The notes under the pieces: model-generated
Told to the model about the DNA's origin: nothing
Databases searched by the model: none
Seen by the model: only the letters and a program-made list of their open reading frames with translations
Program-made: the position numbers and the translations under genes
Assembly (NCBI GenBank): GCA_026393975.1
Contig: JAPKZD010000013.1
Coordinates: 1-64,000, forward strand
Direction of reading: 5' to 3'
Length of the DNA: 64,000 nucleotides
Source: Candidatus Aminicenantota bacterium
GTDB taxonomy: Bacteria > Acidobacteriota > Aminicenantia > Aminicenantales > Saccharicenantaceae
Part shown: piece after piece, positions 25,631 to 33,206 of the stretch
Layout: each line of letters begins with the position of its first letter
How positions within the stretch are numbered: the stretch's first letter is position 1

Positions 25631-27387
25631 AGAAGCTCGCCTGTTTCGCTCTTTTGATCATGCTCGCCGCGGGGACTCTCCCGGCGCAGAAATCCGAGAT
25701 CACCGTTCCCCTAAGGTTCGACCAGTATTACTCGCTGGACCAGATCTTCGAGGCCCTCCGGGCGCTCAACAAGGCTTATCCTCAGCTGACGACGCTCGAG
25801 ACGGTCGGCAAGAGCGAGGAGGGACGGCCCATCATGGCCCTGACCGTCAACAACCCCAAGACGGGCTCCGCCCTGGACAAGCCCGGGATGTACGTCGACG
25901 GCAACATGCACGGTAACGAGATCCAAGGCGGGGACATTTCGCTCTACCTCGTCGACTACATGCTCGGCAATTACGGCAAGAACCCGGAGATGACGAGTCT
26001 CGTTGACAAGACCTGCTTCTACGTTGTACCCGTCGTCAACGTCGACGGCCGATTCCACTTCATGACCGACGCCAACTCCCCGGACAGCAACCGCAGCCTG
26101 CGCATTCCCGTGGACGACGACAAGGACGGTCTCATCGACGAAGACCCCCCCGACGACCTCGACGGCGACGGCAACATCTGCACGATGCGCAAGAAGGACC
26201 CCTTCGGTCAGTTCAAAACCGACCCCGAAGACCCGCGGCTGATGGTCCGCGTCAAGCCGGGGGAGAAAGGCGAATGGACGATGCTCGGCGAAGAGGGCAT
26301 CGACAACGACGGCGACGGCCAGATCAATGAGGACGGGCCGGGCTACGTCGACCCCAACCGCAACTGGGGCTTCGACTGGGCGCCGTCCTACGTCCAGGGC
26401 GGCTCCGGGGAATACCCGTTCTCCGGGGTCGGGCTCAAGGCCCTGGCCGAGTGGACGATGACCAAAACCAACATCGCCTTCGCCTGGTCCTTCCACAACA
26501 ACGGCGGCATGATCCTCCGCGGCCCCAGCCGCAAGGGGCTCGGCGAGTACCCGCCGCAGGACGTCGCGGTCTACGACTACCTCGGCAAGCAGGGCGAGCG
26601 GATCATCCCCGGCTACCGCTACCTGATCTCTTGGAAGGACCTCTACACGACCTACGGCGACTCCGGCGAATGGATCACCCAGACGATGGGGGCCTATTTC
26701 TACTGCGCCGAGGTCTTCCAGGGCGAGTCGGAAGCTTTCAAGGGCGTCTCGGAACGGCCCGAGCCCGGAACGTCCCGGGAAGAGGCCGTGCGGGGCATCT
26801 TCTCGGAGGGCGTCTCCGATCGCGAGCGGATCAAGTTCAGCGACAACGTCGTCCAGGGCGAGCTCTACAAGCCCTGGAAGCCCTTCAAGCACCCCGATTA
26901 CGGCGACATCGAGATCGGGGGCTGGGTCAAGTTGAGCTCCCGCCTCGGTGCGCCCTTCATGATCAAGGATCTCGTCCACCGTAATGCCATGGCCGTCCTC
27001 TTCTCGGCCAAGAACCTGCCCGATGTCGCCCTCGAGGTGACCGACGTCAAGGCGCTGGGGGGGAACCTCTTTCGGATCCGGACGCGTCTGGCCAATCCCA
27101 AGGCCATGCCGTCGATGAGCTATCTCGCCCAGAAGGTCAACCTCTATCCCAAGGACATGCTCAAGGTCGGCGGGGCCGGCGCCAAGGTCGTCGCCGGCGG
27201 CCTCCTCCTCGACCCCTATCGCGACCAGGTCGTCTACAAGAAATACCGGCCCGAGCTCCAGTTCCTGGTCGTCCCCGGCTTCGGCAAGGTCGAACACCAG
27301 TTCCTGGTCGAAGGGAAGGGCGATGTCACGCTCCGCTACGAATCGCGGCACGGCGGGAAGCTCACCAAGACGGTCAAGCTTGAATAG
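25627..27387 (+). CDS. M14-family zinc carboxypeptidase, secreted
   Basis: 586 residues with a signal peptide (about 1-20). Zinc ligands are intact: HGNE (His95, Glu98) and His290 in SFHNNG. The catalytic Glu is probably Glu362 in YCAEVF, and substrate-binding NRN lies in DPNRNW. The family removes C-terminal residues from peptides, or cleaves gamma-D-Glu peptides in some branches. Two acidic DxDxDG inserts (DDDKDGLIDEDPPDDLDGDG near 162-181; DNDGDGQINEDG) look like Ca-binding loops. A beta-sandwich-like C-terminus follows. ATGA overlap with the inactive-looking paralogue suggests equimolar synthesis and possibly a complex. Confidence 0.9.
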   Translation: MKKLACFALLIMLAAGTLPAQKSEITVPLRFDQYYSLDQIFEALRALNKAYPQLTTLETVGKSEEGRPIMALTVNNPKTGSALDKPGMYVDGNMHGNEIQGGDISLYLVDYMLGNYGKNPEMTSLVDKTCFYVVPVVNVDGRFHFMTDANSPDSNRSLRIPVDDDKDGLIDEDPPDDLDGDGNICTMRKKDPFGQFKTDPEDPRLMVRVKPGEKGEWTMLGEEGIDNDGDGQINEDGPGYVDPNRNWGFDWAPSYVQGGSGEYPFSGVGLKALAEWTMTKTNIAFAWSFHNNGGMILRGPSRKGLGEYPPQDVAVYDYLGKQGERIIPGYRYLISWKDLYTTYGDSGEWITQTMGAYFYCAEVFQGESEAFKGVSERPEPGTSREEAVRGIFSEGVSDRERIKFSDNVVQGELYKPWKPFKHPDYGDIEIGGWVKLSSRLGAPFMIKDLVHRNAMAVLFSAKNLPDVALEVTDVKALGGNLFRIRTRLANPKAMPSMSYLAQKVNLYPKDMLKVGGAGAKVVAGGLLLDPYRDQVVYKKYRPELQFLVVPGFGKVEHQFLVEGKGDVTLRYESRHGGKLTKTVKLE

Positions 27388-27418
27388 GCAAGAAATAGAA
27401 TGGGAGAAAGGAACACCG

Positions 27419-29110
27419 GTGTCCGGTAGGAATAGGATGGTCGCAGCGGCCTTGCTGGCGGGGCTCTGGCTTGTCTCTCCGGGCGTGTCTTTGGCTGCCG
27501 CGGGCTCCGGCTCATCAACCGCGGAGCGATTTTTTCCGTTCAGCCTTTCGCCACGAACTTCATCCCCTGGAGCCGGGGCCGCCTCCGATTCCGTCGCGTT
27601 CTCCCTAGTCGCCCCGGCCGCCCGGGAAGCGCCCGGGACGAGCGGCGGAAAAGTCTCCGCTCTTGTGTCCAAAAAAAGACCCGGCCGCGCCTGGATCGAA
27701 TTGGGCGTCTTCTTGACGTATTCCACCATCAGCTACTGGACCAGGGCCGCCTTCCCGGAAGATTGGCAATTTCCGCTCACCGTGCATAGCCAGTTCAACC
27801 GGGTCTTCTTGCTTAAGGGCTGGCGCTTCGATTCGAACAACTTCAGGCTCAACTGGACCCACTCCCTGGCCGGAGGGGTTTACTATCAATTCGCTCGGGC
27901 CAACCACCTGTCCTGGATCAGTTCCTGGCTGACGGCGTTGGCGGCTTCGACGTATTGGGAATCCGTGGTCGAATGGAGGGAAGTCATCTCCCTCAACGAT
28001 CAGATCACGACGGCACTCGGCGCCTTTTCGACCGGGGAGCCGTGGTACCAGATCGGTCATTACCTGGCCCACCAGTCCGGCATTTTCTCCCAGGCCCTGA
28101 GCTTCATCAATCCCGTCGTCAAGTTCAATCATTGGCTGGACCGCAAGAAGCCGGGCGCCAGGGACTATGCGCAGCCGGGATGGCACGACTTCGCCCTGTT
28201 TCTGGGGGCCAGGCGCCTCGCGGGGGCCGGCGAGCCGGCCGAGACGGGTCTCTATTTCGGCTTTCATACCCGACTTCTCGGGCTGCCGGAATACGGAAAA
28301 CCCGGCGATTTCCGGCGAACCCTCAAGGACACGTACTTCAGCCGCATCAGCCTGGATTATACGACGCGCAATGGGCACGCCGATGAGACGAACTTTTCCA
28401 CGGGCGCGGTGACCTTGGGATATTTCCGGCAGAAGATCGACAACGGCTTCGGCGGATACAGCCTGACGGTCGGGCTTGGGTCCTCGTTCGAATATTTCAA
28501 GAAAAGGCCCTTCGACATCTATGACAGCGACCCCGTGCCGGTCAAACAGGGTTATGACCTTCACTTCGAAAGGCCGAGGAATTTTACCGACAAGCTGGCC
28601 CTCGTGCACCTGGCCGGCCCGGTCCTGGATTGGACGGTGTTCCGGCCCGGCCTGAAGCTCCGGACCGTGGCCGAAGCCTACTTCGATTTCGGCCTGGTCA
28701 ATTCCTACGCCCTCAACGCCTATTCCGAACTTCACCACACTCCCCCCGACGACACTATCGAGGGCATGAAGACGACCGTCTCGTATTATGGTTACTACTA
28801 TGCCTTCGGCGGGACTCTCTCCGGACAGACGAACCTGGAATGGGGAAACTTCCGGGCCCAGGCCCTGGCCAGCTTCGGCGCCTGGAGTTCCGTCGAGACC
28901 CTCGATAGGTTCCAGAACGAGATCACGAACAACGCTCATCTCGACGATAACAGGTCCCGCACTCTCCTCGGCGCCGGCTGGAAGTTGCCCCGGATTCCGA
29001 TCGAGCTATTTGTCAAATACGAAGGTATCCATCGATGGGGGCGGGTTCTCGAGGCTCGCGTCCAGGGCCTGGAAAAGCGGCTCTTCGCCGGCGTCGAATT
29101 CTTGTTCTGA
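27419..29110 (+). CDS. DUF3943-like putative outer-membrane beta-barrel protein
   Basis: 563 residues from GTG 27419 (AAAGGAA 5 bases upstream); ATG 27437 is an alternative. A signal peptide is followed by a low-complexity linker, then a helical region with NWTHSLAGGVYYQFAR, STYWESVVEWRE and STGEPWYQIGHYL, which resembles DUF3943. The C-terminal half is a series of amphipathic strands ending in KRLFAGVEFLF, with the terminal Phe typical of BAM substrates. Function unknown. It follows the M14 pair by 31 bp and may be co-transcribed. Confidence 0.75.
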   Translation: MSGRNRMVAAALLAGLWLVSPGVSLAAAGSGSSTAERFFPFSLSPRTSSPGAGAASDSVAFSLVAPAAREAPGTSGGKVSALVSKKRPGRAWIELGVFLTYSTISYWTRAAFPEDWQFPLTVHSQFNRVFLLKGWRFDSNNFRLNWTHSLAGGVYYQFARANHLSWISSWLTALAASTYWESVVEWREVISLNDQITTALGAFSTGEPWYQIGHYLAHQSGIFSQALSFINPVVKFNHWLDRKKPGARDYAQPGWHDFALFLGARRLAGAGEPAETGLYFGFHTRLLGLPEYGKPGDFRRTLKDTYFSRISLDYTTRNGHADETNFSTGAVTLGYFRQKIDNGFGGYSLTVGLGSSFEYFKKRPFDIYDSDPVPVKQGYDLHFERPRNFTDKLALVHLAGPVLDWTVFRPGLKLRTVAEAYFDFGLVNSYALNAYSELHHTPPDDTIEGMKTTVSYYGYYYAFGGTLSGQTNLEWGNFRAQALASFGAWSSVETLDRFQNEITNNAHLDDNRSRTLLGAGWKLPRIPIELFVKYEGIHRWGRVLEARVQGLEKRLFAGVEFLF

Positions 29111-29118
29111 CCTTCCCC

Positions 29119-30381
29119 CTATTCCTCGACCGCGAGGATATCTTTGTGGCGGACAGCCCCGATGAGCTTCCCTTTGCGATCGACAAGCGGCAGGGATCGG
29201 AAATCGTACTTGGCGAACTCGCGCGCGGCGTCGGAGGTCGTGTCCTCAGGCGAAAGACTGATGACTTGTTCCGTCATCAGGCTACCCAGCGTTGCCTCGG
29301 GCCCGGCCTTGATCAGCTCCCGGATGTCGATGACGCCTTTGAGCGTCCTGTCCGGGGCGACGACATAGACGTACATGAAGATATCGTAGCGCTTCGATTT
29401 GTCCCGGAACTTCGTCAGGGCGTCGTCGACCGTGGCTGTCTCCGGCAGGGCCACGTAGTTGTTCGTGGCGAGGGACATCAAGTTGATCTCGTGCTTGTTC
29501 AGGAGTTCGTTGACCTTGGCGCTGCACTCGTGGGGCAGGGAACCCTTGAAGGCCTCGGCCTCGTGGCGGGGCAGGATCTCCAGGATGTCGGCGATCTGGG
29601 CCGGAGTCATGGTGTTCAGAAGCTCGATGATCCTTTCCCGCCGGACAGAGGCCACCAGCTGCCGCTGGACCCGGGGCTCGGTTTCTTCCAACGCATCCGC
29701 GGCCGTCTCGGTATCCAGGGCGTTGAAGACGGAGATCCGCTCCTCGCCGCTCAGTTCCTCGAGGATGTCGGCCAGGTCCGCCGGATGGATGTCCGCGATC
29801 CTGTCCCAGGAGATGTTCAGCTTGACGTCGCCCTTGAACCGGCCGATGTCCGAGGGAAGGGACTGGACATACTGCCAGGGCAGGAGCCGGGGCTCCTTGA
29901 AGGCGCCGCCGAGAAGCCTGGCCAGCCAGCGCATCCTGAGCCGGCGTAGCATCCCCAGCTTGCCAACGTCCACGTGGACGACGATCAGCCGGCCTTCCGC
30001 GTGGAGGAGGTGGATGTCGTAGACGACTTCGACCTCATATTCGTCCGTGTCGATGATGCGCTTGTCGAGGATCATGTCCTTGATCAGGATCCTCTCGGGT
30101 TCGCTCTTGAATTCCTTGAGCGCGAGGCCTTCCGGGACGTTGATGACGATCTTACGATTGTCCATGGCCTTGACGCAGCTGAAAGGGACCGCGAGCGGGG
30201 GGCGGCCGAACGTGCGGTTCACGATCAAATTGACGACTTCGGGATACGGGCCGTCGTGCTTGATCTCGAGGTCCCGCAACCGGCCCAAAACGGTCTTGGG
30301 CTCCTGGACGATTTTGTCGCCGACGAGCTGGCTGATGAAAAAGAATTCCGCCGGTCCCCGGTTTTTCTCTTTGTCGTTCAT
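29119..30381 (-). CDS. MgtE_N/CBS-domain protein with a PRC-barrel-like N-terminus
   Basis: 420 residues, no membrane segments. Residues about 15-90 look like a PRC-barrel (GRLRDLEIKHDGPYPEVVNL). Residues about 195-300 are the MgtE intracellular N domain of helical repeats (LADILEELSGEERISVFNAL, AQIADILEILPRHEAEAF). Residues about 305-420 are a pair of CBS domains (YVALPETATVDDALTKF; VISLSPEDTTSDAAREFAKY ... LPLVDRKGKLIGAV). In MgtE the N and CBS domains sense Mg2+ and gate the channel. Here they are a separate protein next to an NRAMP-type transporter, which suggests a regulatory subunit. Confidence 0.85.
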   Translation of the reverse strand: MNDKEKNRGPAEFFFISQLVGDKIVQEPKTVLGRLRDLEIKHDGPYPEVVNLIVNRTFGRPPLAVPFSCVKAMDNRKIVINVPEGLALKEFKSEPERILIKDMILDKRIIDTDEYEVEVVYDIHLLHAEGRLIVVHVDVGKLGMLRRLRMRWLARLLGGAFKEPRLLPWQYVQSLPSDIGRFKGDVKLNISWDRIADIHPADLADILEELSGEERISVFNALDTETAADALEETEPRVQRQLVASVRRERIIELLNTMTPAQIADILEILPRHEAEAFKGSLPHECSAKVNELLNKHEINLMSLATNNYVALPETATVDDALTKFRDKSKRYDIFMYVYVVAPDRTLKGVIDIRELIKAGPEATLGSLMTEQVISLSPEDTTSDAAREFAKYDFRSLPLVDRKGKLIGAVRHKDILAVEE

Positions 30382-30388
30382 GACGCCT

Positions 30389-30565
30389 TCACTTCTTCAC
30401 CATGCTGATGAATTTCAGGACGAGGATCCCGACCAGGAGGATCAGGTAGAGCCTCAGCAGGAACAATGCGACTTTGACGCCTTTGGTCATCTTGACGCGG
30501 GGCTTGCCGTATTTCCGGTTGATCTCGCGGATCTTGCTGAAGCGGCCCTTGAACCAATTTCTCAC
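30389..30565 (-). CDS. Small membrane protein, 58 residues
   Basis: GTG 30565 to TGA 30389, with GGGAGAG 5 bases upstream. A basic N-terminus (RNWFKGRFSKIREINRKYGK) is followed by one strongly hydrophobic helix (about 33-53). It lies between the NRAMP-type transporter gene (24 bp before) and the CBS gene (7 bp after) in one minus-strand operon, so it may be an accessory subunit. No family is recognised. Confidence 0.7.
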   Translation of the reverse strand: MRNWFKGRFSKIREINRKYGKPRVKMTKGVKVALFLLRLYLILLVGILVLKFISMVKK

Positions 30566-30589
30566 GTGGGACTCTCCCGTCTCTTTCCG

Positions 30590-31900
30590 TTATTGAAAAA
30601 TCCTGGGGAATAGCGCGCTGACCGCGTAGAGCGTGGACAGGAGCACGATGATGACGACGATCGACACGCTGACGATGTTCTGGGCGCGCGTGTTCTTGTA
30701 TTTCCCCATGAGCTCGCTGTCGTTGAGAAGGAGGATCAAAAAGACCAGGGCGGCCGGCAGCAGGGTCACGGCGATGACCTGGACGAAGAGCGTGATCAGC
30801 ACCAGGGGGGCGCCCGGGATCAGGACCACGGTGCCCGCCGAGAGGAGCAGGATGAAATAGCTGCCGTAGAACCAGGGCGCTTCCTTGATTTTGTTGTTCA
30901 AGGAATGGGCCCAGCCGAAGATCTCGCCGAAGGCCCAGGAACTGGCCAGCGAAATGCAGATGGCGCCCAGGAACCCGGCGTCGAACAGGCCGATCGCCAG
31001 AAAAGTCCCCAGGTATTTGTTGATCCCCATCAGCGCCTGGGACGCTTGGGCGGCGCTGTCGATCTGGACGCCCTTGAGGACCGTGGCCGTGACGATAATG
31101 ACGAAGCCGGCCACGAGCACGGTGCACATGGCCCCGACGAAGGTGTCGACCTTGCCGAACGGGATGTCCTTTTCGTCCATGCCCTTATCGACCACGGCGC
31201 TCTGCTGGAAGAAGATCATCCAGGGCGCGATGGTCGTGCCGATGTTCGCCATCAGGAAGAAGAAGATGTTGTTGTTGAATCCGCCGGGGAAGCCGGGGAC
31301 GAGAGCCCCGCGCAGGACTTCGGAAACGGACGGGTGGACCATGAACGCGGCCGGAATATAGATCAGGTTGAGCCCGCAGAAGAACAGGGCGACCTTTTCC
31401 CATGTCCAGTAGCGGCCCTGCAGGACCATGATGCCCATGACGATGGAGACAACGATCACGGTCACGAAGGGTGGGACGTGAAAAATGCTCAGGGCCGCCG
31501 TCATGCCGATGAATTCGGTGATCAGGGTCAGCCAGTCCGCGAGGACGAGGTCGGTCAGCGAAAACCAACCCCAGAACTTGCCGAACGTCTCGAAAATGGC
31601 CTCGGCGTGTCCCCGTTTGGTGACGGCGCCGAGACGGACGGTCATTTCCTGGACATAATACGCGGCGGGGCCCAGGATGACGAGGAACCAGAGAAGGCCG
31701 TACCCGAAACGGGCGCCGGTGGCGGCGTAGGTCGTGATCCCTCCGGCATCATTGTCGGCCACCATCACGATGATCCCCGGCCCGGCAACGGCCAGGAAAA
31801 TGGACAGCCACTTAGCGATGCGGCGGTAGCGATAGAAGAGCCGCGGAACGATCCCGATGCCTCGCTTGTGTACAGCCGAAGCTTCGACTGGGGCCCTCAT
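30590..31900 (-). CDS. NRAMP-superfamily divalent metal transporter with an altered metal site
   Basis: 436 residues from ATG 31900 (GAGG 6 bases upstream); an earlier in-frame start would add 27 residues inside the promoter. About 11 membrane helices. TM1 reads AGPGIIVMVADNDAGG, so the DPGN metal-binding motif becomes DAGG (residues 51-54). TM6 reads GTTIAPWMIFFQQ, so MPHN becomes APWM (225-228). The Met that makes Mn/Fe NRAMPs selective for transition metals is absent. Loss of that Met is a feature of the NRAMP-related Mg2+ transporters, and the operon also encodes an MgtE_N/CBS protein. Mg2+ is the likeliest substrate; this is inferred. Confidence 0.85.
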   Translation of the reverse strand: MRAPVEASAVHKRGIGIVPRLFYRYRRIAKWLSIFLAVAGPGIIVMVADNDAGGITTYAATGARFGYGLLWFLVILGPAAYYVQEMTVRLGAVTKRGHAEAIFETFGKFWGWFSLTDLVLADWLTLITEFIGMTAALSIFHVPPFVTVIVVSIVMGIMVLQGRYWTWEKVALFFCGLNLIYIPAAFMVHPSVSEVLRGALVPGFPGGFNNNIFFFLMANIGTTIAPWMIFFQQSAVVDKGMDEKDIPFGKVDTFVGAMCTVLVAGFVIIVTATVLKGVQIDSAAQASQALMGINKYLGTFLAIGLFDAGFLGAICISLASSWAFGEIFGWAHSLNNKIKEAPWFYGSYFILLLSAGTVVLIPGAPLVLITLFVQVIAVTLLPAALVFLILLLNDSELMGKYKNTRAQNIVSVSIVVIIVLLSTLYAVSALFPRIFQ

Positions 31901-31953
31901 CAGATCCTCGCATAGTCGTCTCTCGCTATTGATCCTGATTTGTTCTCGCAATA

Positions 31954-31981
31954 TATATACCGCTGTTCGCGGCCTTGTCAA
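31954..31981 (-). promoter_or_regulatory. Promoter for the NRAMP-type transporter operon
   Basis: On the minus strand TTGACA (31981-31976), 16-bp spacer, TATATA (31959-31954). The leader to ATG 31900 is about 45 bases. Confidence 0.6.
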
Positions 31982-32075
31982 TATGCCGAATCGCGCCGTT
32001 TAAAATCTTACCGAAGACCAATATGTGATCAGAGAGTCCTAGACGTAAACCGTGTTTGTTAGTTCTAAAAAAGTC

Positions 32076-32105
32076 TTGACACTAATCCGCGGTCGGGACT
32101 ATCAT
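32076..32105 (+). promoter_or_regulatory. Promoter for the PAS/kinase operon
   Basis: TTGACA (32076-32081), 18-bp spacer, TATCAT (32100-32105). Expected start near 32112, about 145 bases before the first gene. Confidence 0.6.
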
Positions 32106-32111
32106 CATTTC

Positions 32112-32238
32112 GTGATGGGAGGCATTGGTGCCGAGCTTTGTACGCTGGCGGATGCGCACACTTCGAAAAAGGGATTTCCAGTCAGCTCAACCCAAGTGTC
32201 TTGTGCCGAGCAGCACAAGGCCTTGGGTTTTTATTTTT
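32112..32238 (+). ncRNA. Structured leader RNA or small RNA ending in a terminator hairpin
   Basis: About 127 bases between the promoter and the Shine-Dalgarno of the PAS gene. It ends in a two-tier hairpin plus T-run. ACACTT (about 32158-32163) can pair with AAGTGT (about 32194-32199) in the left arm of the terminator, which would be an antiterminator. This fits either a cis-acting attenuator or riboswitch, or a free small RNA. I could not match it to a known riboswitch class: no c-di-GMP, cobalamin or fluoride core is visible. A 62-codon open frame here has no family match and is not called. Confidence 0.5.
32189..32238 (+). terminator. Intrinsic terminator/attenuator before the PAS gene
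   Basis: Outer stem AACCCAAG (32189-32196) with CTTGGGTT (32222-32229), inner stem CTTGTGC (32200-32206) with GCACAAG (32213-32219), 6-base loop, then TTTTTATTTTT. The Shine-Dalgarno of the next gene begins at the last T, so the terminator sits directly in front of the coding region. Confidence 0.8.
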
Positions 32239-32255
32239 AAGGAGGGCTTGAAAAA

Positions 32256-33206
32256 ATGAAAGGTAAAAAGCAAAGGGGAGAGGCAGGGATTGAAGTGCTC
32301 TTGGAGTATGCCAATAGCATCATTTCTACATTAAGGGAGCCATTTATTGTTTTAGATAAGAGGTTAATTATCATTTTTGCCAACAACGCTTTTTATACGA
32401 CATTTAAGGTTACAGACAAAGGGACAATAGGTCAGCCCCTTCCAAGTTTAGGTAATGGGCAATGGAATATTCCTAAGCTGCTTCAGCTATTACAAGAAAT
32501 TGTACCAAAAAATAGAGTTGTGACAGATTTTGAAGTTGAGCATACATTTAGCCACATTGGACCGCGAGTTATGCTCCTGAGTGCCAGCCAGTTGCGCGTT
32601 CCTAAGCATATAGCAGCAATAATAACGGCAAAGGCAATTGGCGAAAGCGAAGGAGAAGGAGATGAAGAGCTGATCCTTCTGGCTATTGAAGATATCACCG
32701 AGCGTAAGCGTTTACAAAAAGAATTAAAGGATTCCGAGGAGCGTTTTCGCAGGGCCTTTGAAACATCGCGGGATGGATTATTGCTTGTTCATAAAACCGA
32801 AGCTGACATTCTTAATTCCAATGCATCTGTCCAGGGATTGCTGGGTTATTCCCAGCCGGAGTTTTTAAACTTGAAACTCTGGGAAATCGGCGTGACCAAA
32901 GACGACAAGGATTTTCAAGAGACGTTGGTTAAATTGGAAAAAGATGGTGCTGTTTTTTACGAAGATGTGGAAGTCGTAACCAAAAAGGGCCAGAATATAC
33001 ACGCAGATGTTTTTTTGGTTGACAGGGCAAAAGTTATGCAATGCAATATCCGCGACATCACGGAAAGGAAAAAAATACAAGGTGATTTAGAAGAGAAGAT
33101 GAAGAACTTGGAGCGGTTCAGCGACTTTGCCGTGGAAAGAGAATTAAAGATGGAAGAGCTGGAGAAGAAGGAAAAAGAGATGGAGGAAAAGTTAAAAGGC
33201 AAATGA
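32256..33206 (+). CDS. PAS-domain signalling protein without a kinase domain
   Basis: 316 residues. Two PAS domains (about 10-145: FIVLDKRLIIIFANNAFYTT ... LLAIEDITERKR; about 155-275: DGLLLVHKTEADILNSNASV ... CNIRDITERKK) and a C-terminal coiled coil (about 280-316, Glu/Lys-rich). No histidine kinase, GGDEF or output domain. Its stop overlaps the histidine kinase start by 4 bp, so it probably works as a detached sensor subunit. AT-rich relative to the flanks. Confidence 0.85.
   Translation: MKGKKQRGEAGIEVLLEYANSIISTLREPFIVLDKRLIIIFANNAFYTTFKVTDKGTIGQPLPSLGNGQWNIPKLLQLLQEIVPKNRVVTDFEVEHTFSHIGPRVMLLSASQLRVPKHIAAIITAKAIGESEGEGDEELILLAIEDITERKRLQKELKDSEERFRRAFETSRDGLLLVHKTEADILNSNASVQGLLGYSQPEFLNLKLWEIGVTKDDKDFQETLVKLEKDGAVFYEDVEVVTKKGQNIHADVFLVDRAKVMQCNIRDITERKKIQGDLEEKMKNLERFSDFAVERELKMEELEKKEKEMEEKLKGK

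Noticed and set aside
32106-32238. c-di-GMP, cobalamin or fluoride riboswitch
   Set aside because: None of the conserved cores of these classes can be found in the leader.
32052-32240. 62-codon open frame in the leader of the PAS operon
   Set aside because: It starts upstream of the promoter -35 and crosses the terminator hairpin; better explained as untranslated RNA.
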